Source: Pseudomonadota bacterium (GTDB lineage: Bacteria; Pseudomonadota; Gammaproteobacteria; Steroidobacterales; MnTg04). Taken from it: a stretch of 64,000 bases of DNA. Shown here in pieces: positions 45,329 to 53,616 of this stretch; the first letter of the stretch is position 1; the number at the start of each line of letters is the position of its first letter. The stretch lies in assembly GCA_022560735.1 (NCBI GenBank), contig JADFSO010000002.1, forward strand, positions 117,634 through 181,633, given 5' to 3'. The notes under the pieces are model-generated. The model was not told the origin of the DNA, did no database searches, and saw nothing but the letters and a program-made list of their open reading frames with translations. Position numbers and translations under genes: made by a program.

Positions 45329-46696
45329 ATGAGCATCAGTATTTTCGACATCCTCAAGGTCGGCATCGGGCCATCCAGTTCGCACACCATGGGCCCGATG
45401 AATGCGGCGCGCCAGTTTGCCCTGGACCTGGAAGAGCAGGGTCTGCTCGGCAAAGTCGATCGGGTCGCCTGCCAGTTGTATGGATCGCTGGCGGCGACCG
45501 GCAAGGGGCATTGCACCGACCGCGCGCTGATGCTCGGTCTGGAGGGGGAACAACCGCATCGTGTCGATCCCGACCGCGTAGAGGCAACCCTGGCCAGGAT
45601 CAGCGCCGATGGCTGTCTGAACATACTTGGCAAACACCCGGCAAAGTTCGACCAGGCGCTGGATTTGCTTTTTCACCACGACCAGTTGTTGCCATTGCAT
45701 ACCAATGGCATGCGTTTCAGTGCGCTGGACGCGAAGGGCGAGACCTTGCTGGTCGAAGAGTTTTATTCGATCGGTGGCGGGTTTGTCATGGACCAGCATG
45801 GCAATTCGCCGGCAACGGCCGACCGGCAGGCCGCCGACATGCCCTTTGTGTTCGAAAACGCCGAAGAATTGCTGCAAATGGCCGCCGACAACGGCCTGAA
45901 GCTACCCGAGCTGATCCTGGCGAACGAGACCGCCGACTGCTCCGAGGAGCAAGTCCGCGGGCGGCTGCTGGAGATCTGGTCGGTCATGGATGCGTGTATC
46001 GAGCGCGGTTTGCAAAGCGAGGGGATATTGCCCGGCATACTCAAGGTTCCGCGCCGCGCGGCAAAGCTTTACCGGGAACTCGTTGCCGGTGGACCCGATG
46101 ACAGCGATTTCATGGACTGGGTCGATGTCTGGGCACTGGCCGTCAACGAGGAGAACGCGGCCGGTGGCAAAGTCGTGACCGCGCCGACCAACGGGGCGGC
46201 CGGCATCGTGCCGGCGGTGCTCAAGTATTACCTGAAATTCATGCCGCAGGCCTGCGACGATGGCATCGTCGATTTCCTGTTGACGGCCGGTGGGATCGGC
46301 ATACTTTACAAGAAGAATGCATCGATCTCGGGTGCGGAAATGGGTTGCCAGGGAGAGGTGGGCGTGGCCTGCTCGATGGCCGCGGCCGGCCTGGCCTCGG
46401 CGCTGGGCGCGAGCAACGAGCAGATCGAAAATGCCGCGGAAATCGGCATGGAGCACAACCTGGGCCTGACCTGCGACCCGATCGCCGGACTGGTGCAGAT
46501 ACCCTGCATAGAACGCAACGCGATGGGCTCGATCAAGGCCATCAACGCCGCGCGCATGGCCTTGCGCGGCGATGGCAAGCACATGGTCAGCCTCGACCAG
46601 GTCATCGCGACCATGCACCAGACCGGTCTGGACATGTCGACCCGGTACAAGGAAACCTCAAAGGGCGGTCTCGCGGTCAACGTTCCCGAGTGCTGA
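45329..46696 (+). CDS. sdaA: L-serine dehydratase, iron-sulfur type
   Basis: A 455-residue single-chain Fe-S L-serine ammonia-lyase giving pyruvate. Conserved [23 protein letters not shown], and cluster cysteines in [22 protein letters not shown] and [13 protein letters not shown]. It ends [10 protein letters not shown]; in Legionella serine dehydratase the C-terminal Cys folds into the active site, so this tail is functionally constrained. The last codons are repeated, with silent-type differences, at 48358-48390. Confidence 0.97.
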   Translation: MSISIFDILKVGIGPSSSHTMGPMNAARQFALDLEEQGLLGKVDRVACQLYGSLAATGKGHCTDRALMLGLEGEQPHRVDPDRVEATLARISADGCLNILGKHPAKFDQALDLLFHHDQLLPLHTNGMRFSALDAKGETLLVEEFYSIGGGFVMDQHGNSPATADRQAADMPFVFENAEELLQMAADNGLKLPELILANETADCSEEQVRGRLLEIWSVMDACIERGLQSEGILPGILKVPRRAAKLYRELVAGGPDDSDFMDWVDVWALAVNEENAAGGKVVTAPTNGAAGIVPAVLKYYLKFMPQACDDGIVDFLLTAGGIGILYKKNASISGAEMGCQGEVGVACSMAAAGLASALGASNEQIENAAEIGMEHNLGLTCDPIAGLVQIPCIERNAMGSIKAINAARMALRGDGKHMVSLDQVIATMHQTGLDMSTRYKETSKGGLAVNVPEC

Positions 46697-46716
46697 GCGG
46701 ATTCAGGCGGCGAACG
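46664..46716 (+). repeat. Left direct repeat (sdaA 3' end / sixA 3' end junction)
   Basis: Contains the last ten codons and stop of sdaA, the segment CGTTCCCGAGTGCTGAGCGG (46681-46700), and TCAGGCGGCGAACG (46703-46716). The last 14 bases are identical to the very end of sixA, which lies 1.7 kb away. The right copy is at 48358-48420. Confidence 0.8.
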
Positions 46717-46854
46717 TGCTAATTGGTTCTAATTGTGCCGGTGTTCGCTTATTGACTTATTGAAGCCCGTTTGACAAGTACGCTGAAATCGAAAGACATT
46801 TCAATCGAAGCCAAACCAGGCTAATGCGGGCAATCAGCCGTCTGCGGAATCAAC

Positions 46855-47100
46855 TCAAATAAGTACATATGTGAACACCGGCACCGTTTCGTTCGCCAAA
46901 ATATTTTTCAAACAACCGTGAATGAAGTTTGCATGTTCCGCAGGATTGGTGATTCCAAAAGCCTGAATCGTCGGGTCGTTAGCTATTTTTGCCGCCGCGC
47001 GTTCCGTATATACGTACAGAATTTTTAATTCGGGCGGAGTTTGTGCGTATGCAGCCAATGAATACGTCGCAACTAAAAATGCGAAAGCCAGCTTTTTCAA
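46855..47100 (-). pseudogene. Fragment of a secreted reprolysin-like metallopeptidase (tentative)
   Basis: An 81-residue frame with a signal peptide (LAFAFLVATYSLAAYAQ) followed by ELKILYVYTERAAAKI and NILANETVPVFTYVL. That spacing resembles the start of bacterial reprolysin-like metallopeptidases ('VLVVYTP.AA' then 'N..LANSGV.V...LV'). The frame stops long before any HExxH zinc site, so it is either a remnant or a different small exported protein. It lies within the inserted element. Confidence 0.4.
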
Positions 47101-47142
47101 TTTACTCTCCTAATAGGGCCTGTTCAGACCACCAATTTTTTC

Positions 47143-47853
47143 TTACTCTATCCTGCGGCTGAGCGCGATTTCTTCAGGACTAAGCCGAATCTGAAAAACA
47201 CCTGCCTGGGTGTCATTTAATTCGGCTACAAGGATTCGAAACTGCTCACGAAGTGGCGTAATCACCATTCCAAATTTCCCTGTCTCCATGTGGACCCCGG
47301 ACATCATCTCCGCATAGCCTTTGCAATACCCGATAACTTGCCGAGCGCCGTTGTCAGGGAGGTCATTAAATCGAATTCTAACGACTTCGCATTTATTACC
47401 GTCAAAGAGTGGCAAAGTAAAATCGAGATCATCAGCCTCATCGAACGCAAACTCCTGTATGGCGGCCCAATCAAGGTTGACGATCTGAATTCTTTCCACA
47501 ATCTGGTTGCCAAGTCGTGTTTCAGCTAAGTCGCGACCGTTAAGCCAGTCCACTGTTCCAAGCTTCGTTATACGGGCTAATGGGGTGGCACTTTCGGAAT
47601 GTTCAACATCATCCGCTTGAGTATCAAGATTGGACTCGCCCTGTTCGTCGTTTTCTCGCTGAGCGTCGGGAAGCATTTGTGCAGCGGTGGTCGGCTGGTC
47701 TGGGACGTTTTCGTGAGATTCCCCGGAAGAAGACGCGGTCAAATTCAGATTGCGAATTGAGTCGCTTTCTTTATTTGTCAACCAGCTGGTTGCGAAAACG
47801 CTTGCAAGAAGTGCCGCGCCAATTACTAGCGCAACGATTGTTTTTCCTTTCAT
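47143..47853 (-). CDS. Membrane-anchored protein of unknown function
   Basis: A 236-residue protein with an N-terminal hydrophobic anchor (IVALVIGAALLASVFATSWL), a polar low-complexity linker to about residue 90, and a beta-rich C-terminal domain (LDFTLPLFDGNKCEVVRIRF, GKFGMVITPLREQFRILVAE). The domain looks loosely like the propeptide of secreted metallopeptidases, which would fit the fragment 42 bases downstream on the same strand, but I do not claim homology. It appears intact within otherwise decayed DNA. Confidence 0.5.
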   Translation of the reverse strand: MKGKTIVALVIGAALLASVFATSWLTNKESDSIRNLNLTASSSGESHENVPDQPTTAAQMLPDAQRENDEQGESNLDTQADDVEHSESATPLARITKLGTVDWLNGRDLAETRLGNQIVERIQIVNLDWAAIQEFAFDEADDLDFTLPLFDGNKCEVVRIRFNDLPDNGARQVIGYCKGYAEMMSGVHMETGKFGMVITPLREQFRILVAELNDTQAGVFQIRLSPEEIALSRRIE

Positions 47854-48024
47854 AGCCAGAACGCCTGGTCAGAAGTTGCTTTCCTACGATTTGTGTGATT
47901 CTGCGCCCAATTATGGTTATTGTAAACGAGCCTGATTTCCTCCCTTTTTACTGCTGCGACAGGGCAAACTATCCCACTTTCGGTTGTTGAATTCGTTAAC
48001 TTGACAGTCTAAGAGCCCACTCTA

Positions 48025-48171
48025 CTAGTGGTTATCATTGAATAAATGCCCCGAGTCAGTCCGCGTGTAATCGCACATGAACAGGTCGCGCGTGAAAGCG
48101 TCATAGTCGAAGTAGCGGGACGCGAGTGAGTCGTCATGAAAACCGTGGATATCCACACCTTCTCGTAAAAA
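48025..48171 (-). pseudogene. C-terminal remnant of an ArdA-like antirestriction protein
   Basis: On the minus strand, just after two consecutive in-frame TGA codons (48072-48077 region at 48172-48177), 48 codons read FLREGVDIHGFHDD, SLASRYFDYDAFTRDL, FMCDYTRTDSGHLFNDNH and stop. RYFDYDAFTRDLF strongly resembles the ArdA C-terminal signature 'YFDYEAFxRDL'. A neighbouring frame supplies SSADDFYEK just upstream, consistent with a frameshift. ArdA proteins mimic DNA to block type I restriction and occur on mobile elements. Confidence 0.45.
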
Positions 48172-48357
48172 TCATCAGCACTGCTGATTGGCCAAACAAT
48201 CAGCCAGGCGGATCCTTGCAGGATTTGCTCAGAAAGTTTGTGGGTGTTCTTTGTTTTTGCCACCGATATCCAATAAAACTAAACAATATGAACTCGATAT
48301 GATGCCTTACTGAAACCGAACCGCCTGGAACCGAACTAAAGGTCTTGGTTGTTATGC

Positions 48358-48420
48358 GGCGGGCTGGCCGTCAGCGTTCCGGAGTGCTGAGCGGTTGGAA
48401 CGGAGCTCAGGCGGCGAACG
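48358..48420 (+). repeat. Right direct repeat (diverged sdaA tail + sixA 3' end)
   Basis: Reads GGLAVSVPEC-stop in frame (48358-48390), the sdaA tail with mostly third-position changes, then GCGG and, after 12 extra bases, TCAGGCGGCGAACG (48407-48420), which is the true end of sixA. CGTTCCGGAGTGCTGAGCGG (48375-48394) matches the left copy at 19 of 20 positions. Confidence 0.8.
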
Positions 48421-48901
48421 GGTCGCCGGGGTTGGCCGGAAAATCGATGCTCGCCGGATAAGGGTTCTTTGCGCTGAAAACACCGCCGCCGATCTCGAAC
48501 CAGGCATAAGCGGCGGTCGGCATGTTGTCGATGCGTCCCGCGGCGAGGCGATTGACCAGGCCGGTCAAACCAGGGTTATGACCGACCACCATCAGGTCCT
48601 GGCTGTCGGAGTGGGTCTGGATCTGGCTTATCAGCGTATCCGGGCTGGCCAGGTAGAGCGCGTCCGCGTGGATGATTCGCTGCGCATCGAAACCGAGCAG
48701 GTGGCCGACGATTTCAGCGGTTTCCCGGGCGCGCGACGCGGGGCTGCAGATCAGCGTCTGCGGTTTGAATTGCCTGGCGCTCAGGCGCTGACCCATTTGT
48801 TGCGCTTCCAGCCGGCCCCGCTCGCCGAGGCTGCGTTCCTGGTCAGCCTCGTCCTGTGACCACGCCGCCCTGGCGTGGCGCATCAACAGCAGCCTGTGCA
48901 C
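48407..48901 (-). CDS. sixA: Phosphohistidine phosphatase SixA
   Basis: A 164-residue histidine-phosphatase-fold enzyme, small like E. coli SixA. Catalytic motif LLLMRHARAAW, ICSPASRARETAEIV, and second histidine in MVVGHNPGLTGLV. SixA removes phosphate from phosphohistidine in phosphorelays or nitrogen-PTS. The start is GTG 48901, 39 bases after the Rieske gene, at the end of the suf operon. Confidence 0.93.
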   Translation of the reverse strand: MHRLLLMRHARAAWSQDEADQERSLGERGRLEAQQMGQRLSARQFKPQTLICSPASRARETAEIVGHLLGFDAQRIIHADALYLASPDTLISQIQTHSDSQDLMVVGHNPGLTGLVNRLAAGRIDNMPTAAYAWFEIGGGVFSAKNPYPASIDFPANPGDPFAA

Positions 48902-48940
48902 CGCGCATCCATCCGCCTTCTCAGCCGGCCGGCCGGTACA

Positions 48941-49258
48941 TCAATCCGCGACCCGCACCTGGACCCGCCCATCCACGACGCGGGTGGCAAAGGTCGCAAC
49001 GGCTTCATAGGCGGGTGGCGTCAACGCCGCACCGGTTCGCAGGCAGAAGCGCGCGCCGTGGCGCGGGCAAATGATCTGGTCATGGTCGATCGGCCCGCCG
49101 GTCAGTTCCTCGCCATCGTGGGTACAGATATCCTCGATGGCGTAAAACTCACCCGCGACATTAAAAACCGCGATCAGCAGGTCATCGACATCAATCACTT
49201 CATAGCCGCCGGGCTCCAGTTCATCGGCCATGGCGACGTCATGCCATCGTTCGCTCAT
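48941..49258 (-). CDS. Rieske-type [2Fe-2S] ferredoxin
   Basis: A 105-residue soluble Rieske protein. Start at ATG 49258 (MSERWHDVAMADEL), five bases after sufT. Cluster ligands in ICTHDGEEL and CPRHGARF (CxH...CxxH). It resembles dioxygenase-type ferredoxins but sits in the suf operon, suggesting electron transfer for Fe-S assembly or oxidative stress repair. Confidence 0.93.
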   Translation of the reverse strand: MSERWHDVAMADELEPGGYEVIDVDDLLIAVFNVAGEFYAIEDICTHDGEELTGGPIDHDQIICPRHGARFCLRTGAALTPPAYEAVATFATRVVDGRVQVRVAD

Positions 49259-49263
49259 CCGCT

Positions 49264-49815
49264 TTACATCATGCCGGTTTGCAGACGCGCCGCATCCGAC
49301 ATCATGCCCTGGTTCCATGGCGGATCGAAAACCAGTTCCACCTGTGCCTGTTCTATCGTCGGGATCAGCTCCAGCTTCGAGCGCACATCGTGAATCAGCA
49401 TCGGACCCATGCCGCAGCCGGGCGCGGTCAGCGTCATCTCGATATCGATCCTGCGCTGACCATCGTCAATCTTGCTCAGCTCGCAACTGTAAATCAGCCC
49501 CAGGTCCACGACGTTGATCGGGATCTCCGGGTCGAAGCAGGTCTTGAGCTGCTCCCAGACTACCTTCTCGACATCCTCATCCTGCGCATTGTCCGGCAGG
49601 GTAGGGGGCGGCACCGGGTCTTTGCCGAGCGCATCGGCATCGCCACCGGCGATCAGGAACAGGTTGCCTTCGATGTATACGGTGAAGCTGCCACCCAGCG
49701 ATTGGGTGATATAGCCGATGCTGCCTTGTGGCAGCGTCACTTCGTTGCCCGCCGGGATCAGCACGGCCAGGCAGTCGCGGTACAAGGTGATCGGTTCGCT
49801 GTTATGAAAATTCAT
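49264..49815 (-). CDS. sufT: Fe-S assembly protein SufT
   Basis: A 183-residue SufT with the MIP18/DUF59 domain (CFDPEIPINVVDLGLIYSC, TLTAPGCGMGPML, ELVFDPPWNQGMMS). SufT supports maturation of Fe-S proteins, probably at target transfer. A family-specific N-terminal extension of about 85 residues is present. Three bases after sufU. Confidence 0.93.
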   Translation of the reverse strand: MNFHNSEPITLYRDCLAVLIPAGNEVTLPQGSIGYITQSLGGSFTVYIEGNLFLIAGGDADALGKDPVPPPTLPDNAQDEDVEKVVWEQLKTCFDPEIPINVVDLGLIYSCELSKIDDGQRRIDIEMTLTAPGCGMGPMLIHDVRSKLELIPTIEQAQVELVFDPPWNQGMMSDAARLQTGMM

Positions 49816-49818
49816 GGC

Positions 49819-50274
49819 TTATTCCGTGCGTGCCGTTGCCGCTTCGGCGCCGGTGCTGGTCAGTGCCGCGAGCCAGGTATGCCAGCACAAGCTGGCGCAT
49901 TTGACCCGCATCGGATAGTCGCGGACGCCCGCCAGCGCGGCCAGTTTGCCCAGTTTCGCAGGGTCCGCCGCAAAATCGGATTCGGTCAGCATGCGATGCA
50001 CGTCTTTGAACAATGCTTCGGCCTCGCTTTCGTCCTTGCCCAGCAACGCTTCGGTCATCATCGATGCCGACGCGATCGAGATCGCGCAACCGTTGCCTTC
50101 GAAACTCAGATCGGCGATTTTCCCATCGACGACGCTAAGATAAATGTGCAGTTTGTCGCCGCACAACGGGTTATAGCCCTCGGCCACCCGGTCGATGGTT
50201 TCCGGGCGGCGAAAATTCCGCGGGCTGCGGTTGTGATCGACGATCACATCCTGATAAAGCTGGCGAATATCCAT
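49819..50274 (-). CDS. sufU: Sulfur-transfer protein SufU
   Basis: A 151-residue IscU-like SufU that accepts sulfur from SufS. Cysteines in NPLCGDK, GNGCAISIASASMM and CASLCWHTW are conserved zinc/sulfur sites. No sufE is visible, so this operon uses SufU in its place. The start shares one base with the sufS stop. Confidence 0.93.
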   Translation of the reverse strand: MDIRQLYQDVIVDHNRSPRNFRRPETIDRVAEGYNPLCGDKLHIYLSVVDGKIADLSFEGNGCAISIASASMMTEALLGKDESEAEALFKDVHRMLTESDFAADPAKLGKLAALAGVRDYPMRVKCASLCWHTWLAALTSTGAEAATARTE

Positions 50275-51524
50275 CAGCCGAGCACCTCTTTGGCGTCTCT
50301 GACCGCGGCCACGAGCTGGTCGATCTCGGCCTCGGTGTTATAGATGCCAAACGACGCGCGCGCGGTTGCCGGCAGCCCGAAACGCTGCATGACCGGCATC
50401 GCACAGTGGTGACCGGTGCGAATGGCGACCCCGTGATGATCGGCGATCGTGCCCAGGTCATGCGGGTGCACGCCATCGACGACGAAAGAGACCAGCGCTG
50501 TCTTGTGCTCGGCCGTGCCGATCAGGCGCAGACCGGGAACAGCGAGAAGCGCTTCGGATGCCAGGCGCATCAGTTCATAACCATGGGCGGCGATTTGCTC
50601 CATGCCGATGTTTTCCAGGTAAGCCACCGCCGCACCCAGACCGATGGCGCCGGCGATATTTGGCGTGCCGGCCTCAAACTTGTGCGGTAACTCGTTGTAC
50701 ACGGTTTTCTCGAAGTCCACGGCGAGAATCATTTCGCCGCCGCCTTGCCACGGCGGCATGTCTTGCAGCATTTCCTCACGCCCGTAAAGTACGCCGATGC
50801 CGGTCGGGCCATACATCTTGTGACCGGAAAAGGCGTAGAAATCACAATCGATGCTGCGCACATCCACGTCGATATGCGGCAACGCCTGCGCGCCATCGAT
50901 GACGGTCGCGATTCCCCGCCGGCGGGCTTCGGCGCAAAGCTCATGCACCGGGTTGATGGTCCCGAGCGCATTGGAAATATGGCCAAACGCGGCGACCCGC
51001 GTTTTCTTGCCAAGCAGTTTTTTCCACGCATCGAGTTCCAGCTCGCCGCGGTCATTGATCGGTGCGACCCTGAGCACGGCTCCGGTCTGCTCGCAAACCA
51101 TTTGCCAGGGAACGATATTCGAGTGGTGTTCCATCCAGGTGATCAGGATTTCATCGCCCGGTTTTAACGTGGTGCGCGCGAAAGCCTGGGCCACCAGGTT
51201 GATCGCTTCGGTCGTGCCACGGGTAAAAATAATTTCCTTGCTGCTCGCTGCATTGATAAAGCGGCGCACCGACTCTCTGGCCCCCTCGTAGGCCTCGGTT
51301 GCGCGCTGGCTCAGCGTGTGGACGCCGCGGTGTACGTTGGCGTGATCGTGCCGGTAATAATCGGCAATCGCATCGATGACCTGGCGGGGCCGCTGGGCGG
51401 ACGCGGCGCTGTCCAGATAGGCCAGCGGACAGCCGTGAACCTGTTGCTCGAGGATCGGAAAATCCGCCCGGATCGCAGCGAAATCCGGCAGGTCTTTTAT
51501 GCTGGCTGCCTGCGGCTGGTTCAT
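50274..51524 (-). CDS. sufS: Cysteine desulfurase SufS
   Basis: A 416-residue PLP enzyme releasing sulfur from cysteine. I chose ATG 51524, which overlaps the sufD stop by four bases; the longer frame lies within sufD. PLP lysine in AFSGHKMYGPTGIG, catalytic Cys in RTGHHCAMPVMQRF, and DSAASAQRP near the start. Confidence 0.97.
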   Translation of the reverse strand: MNQPQAASIKDLPDFAAIRADFPILEQQVHGCPLAYLDSAASAQRPRQVIDAIADYYRHDHANVHRGVHTLSQRATEAYEGARESVRRFINAASSKEIIFTRGTTEAINLVAQAFARTTLKPGDEILITWMEHHSNIVPWQMVCEQTGAVLRVAPINDRGELELDAWKKLLGKKTRVAAFGHISNALGTINPVHELCAEARRRGIATVIDGAQALPHIDVDVRSIDCDFYAFSGHKMYGPTGIGVLYGREEMLQDMPPWQGGGEMILAVDFEKTVYNELPHKFEAGTPNIAGAIGLGAAVAYLENIGMEQIAAHGYELMRLASEALLAVPGLRLIGTAEHKTALVSFVVDGVHPHDLGTIADHHGVAIRTGHHCAMPVMQRFGLPATARASFGIYNTEAEIDQLVAAVRDAKEVLG

Positions 51525-52831
51525 CTGGCCACCAGTTCGTCGGCGTTTTCGAGATCGGGCAGGCGGCCAATGAGGTGTTTGCTTAGCGCGTTGCGCAGGG
51601 TCTGGTTTTCCAGCCGCAACACGACGTCTTCGGCAAAAGCGAAAGTCAGCAGACCGCGGGCCTCGTCTTCCGGGACCCCGCGTGCAGACAGGTAGAACAG
51701 GGCGTCGGCATCGAGGCGGCCGATGGTCGCACCATGGCTGCATTGCACATCGTCGGCGTAAATTTCCAGCACGGGCTGGGTGTCGATCTCGGCGCCTTCG
51801 CTGAGCAGCAGGTTGCGGTTGCTCTGGGTTGCCACGCTCTGCTGCGCATCGCGATGAACGACGGCCTTGCCGCAAAAAACGGCGCGCGCCTGGTCATCGA
51901 TGATCCCGCGGTAATCCTGGAAGCTGCTGGCGCCGGGTTTGCGATGATTGACCAGCGTGTGGTTGTCGATATGCTGTTTGCCGCTGGCCAGGTACAGGCC
52001 GTTCAGCACCAGCTCGGCGCCGCGGCCCAGCAATTCAAACTGCATGTTGGTGCGGGCCAGCCTGCCGCCGAGGCTGAGATTGTGGCTGACCAGCCGCGAG
52101 CCTTCCGCCTGGTGCGCAAACAACGATCCCAGGTGAAAAGCGGTTTCGCTTTCGGTTTGAATACGGTAATGCGTCAATTGTGCCCCCCTGGCGAGGTCGA
52201 TTTCGGTCAGGGCATTACAAAGACCGGCGTTGCCCGGGGCGCCGTCGTAATGTTCGATCACCGAGGCCTTGCTGTCGGTACCCGCCCTGATCAGAATCCG
52301 CGGGTGGCTGGCCGTGTCGCGGCCAGTGTTTTGCGAGTAAAACAGCAGGTACAGCGGGCGGCCGAGTTCCTGCCCGGCCGCCAGATCGATGACCACCCCT
52401 TGTCCGAGGAAGGCGCGGTTCAACGCCGCAAACTGATGCGTCGCCGGGTCGGGTGGCGGCAGCAGCCCGTTGGCCAGACCCGGATCGTCATGCAAGGCGT
52501 CGGCCAGCAGGCGGATACCGTTTTCGGCAAACACGGACTCATCGGATAGCGCCGGCGCATAAAGCCCATCGACAAACACGATGCGGATCGCGTCCAGGTT
52601 TTCGATCCCGATTTCGCTGCCGGCAACTGCATTTTCCTCGGGCAGGCCAAACAGCCGTTTCTCGATAATTCTCAGCCGCGTGTATTTCCAGTACTCGTCA
52701 CGCGGGCCGGGCAGGCCGATATCCAGGAATTCCTTCATGGCCTGTGCGCGAACCTGGTGCACGAATTCGCCCCCCGGGGCCTCCGGCTGACGGGAGAAAT
52801 TGTCTTGCAGGCTTTCGATCATTGCGCTCAT
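51521..52831 (-). CDS. sufD: Fe-S scaffold component SufD
   Basis: A 436-residue beta-helix partner of SufB in the SufBC2D scaffold (HIDNHTLVNHRKPGASSFQDY, QPVLEIYADDVQCSHGATIG and ARGVPEDEARGLLTFAF, in part). Its Cys/His region DDVQCSHGAT is conserved. Overlaps sufC and sufS by four bases each. Confidence 0.95.
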   Translation of the reverse strand: MSAMIESLQDNFSRQPEAPGGEFVHQVRAQAMKEFLDIGLPGPRDEYWKYTRLRIIEKRLFGLPEENAVAGSEIGIENLDAIRIVFVDGLYAPALSDESVFAENGIRLLADALHDDPGLANGLLPPPDPATHQFAALNRAFLGQGVVIDLAAGQELGRPLYLLFYSQNTGRDTASHPRILIRAGTDSKASVIEHYDGAPGNAGLCNALTEIDLARGAQLTHYRIQTESETAFHLGSLFAHQAEGSRLVSHNLSLGGRLARTNMQFELLGRGAELVLNGLYLASGKQHIDNHTLVNHRKPGASSFQDYRGIIDDQARAVFCGKAVVHRDAQQSVATQSNRNLLLSEGAEIDTQPVLEIYADDVQCSHGATIGRLDADALFYLSARGVPEDEARGLLTFAFAEDVVLRLENQTLRNALSKHLIGRLPDLENADELVAR

Positions 52832-53598
52832 GCGCTGGCGGCCTCCTGGCGTACCCAGTCATAACCCTTTTCTTCCAGTTTCAGGGCCAGCTCCGGCCCC
52901 CCGCTGCGCACGATCCGGCCATCGGCGAGCACATGGACTTTGTCCGGTTTGATGTAATCGAGCAAACGCTGGTAATGCGTGATCAGCACAATCGCGCGCT
53001 CCGGGTCACGCATCGTATTGACCCCGTTGGCGACAACTTTCAGCGCATCGATGTCCAGTCCCGAGTCGGTTTCATCGAGTACGGCGAGGCGTGGTTCGAG
53101 CACCACCATCTGCAGGATTTCGTTGCGCTTCTTTTCGCCGCCGGAAAAGCCGGCATTGACGCTGCGGTTCAGAAACGACTCGTCGATCTGCATCAACTTC
53201 ATTTTTTCCTGGATCACGGTCAGGAACTCAAACGCGTCCAGCGGAGTTTCGCCACGGTATTTGCGTTGCGCGTTCAGCGCCGCCTTGAGCAGGTAGACAT
53301 TGTTGACGCCCGGGATTTCAACCGGGTACTGGAAAGCGAGGAACAGGCCGCGCCACGCTCTTTCCTCGGGGCTGAGATCGAGTATGTTCTCGCCGAGGTA
53401 ACTGACCTTGCCGCTGACCTCATAGCCTGCGCGACCGGCGAGTACCTGTGCCAGCGTGCTCTTGCCGGAACCGTTCGGACCCATGATCGCGTGCACTTCA
53501 CCGGCGCCGACCTGGAGTGACAGGTCGCGCAGGATGGGCTTGTCGCCAATGCTGACGCTGAGTTTATTAATATTCAGTAAGATATTGTTTTTACTCAT
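52828..53598 (-). CDS. sufC: Fe-S assembly ATPase SufC
   Basis: A 256-residue ABC-type ATPase of the SufBC2D complex. Walker A GPNGSGKSTLAQVLAG, signature FSGGEKKRNEILQM and Walker B LAVLDETDSGLDID are intact. 18 bases after sufB. Confidence 0.98.
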   Translation of the reverse strand: MSKNNILLNINKLSVSIGDKPILRDLSLQVGAGEVHAIMGPNGSGKSTLAQVLAGRAGYEVSGKVSYLGENILDLSPEERAWRGLFLAFQYPVEIPGVNNVYLLKAALNAQRKYRGETPLDAFEFLTVIQEKMKLMQIDESFLNRSVNAGFSGGEKKRNEILQMVVLEPRLAVLDETDSGLDIDALKVVANGVNTMRDPERAIVLITHYQRLLDYIKPDKVHVLADGRIVRSGGPELALKLEEKGYDWVRQEAASA

Positions 53599-53616
53599 TT
53601 ATTGCTTTCCAATTTT

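Larger units (their letters stand above)
46717..48357. mobile_element. Degenerate inserted element at the sdaA 3' end
   Basis: This 1.6 kb stretch lies exactly between the two copies of the sdaA/sixA junction. It looks more AT-rich than its neighbours, holds no intact recognisable gene, and carries an ArdA-like remnant and metallopeptidase-like fragments. No recombinase gene remains. Flanking gaps 46717-46854 and 48172-48357 show no gene. Confidence 0.6.

Noticed and set aside
48009..48263. 84-codon minus-strand frame
   Set aside because: Its second half is the wrong frame of the ArdA-like remnant; treated as part of a pseudogene.
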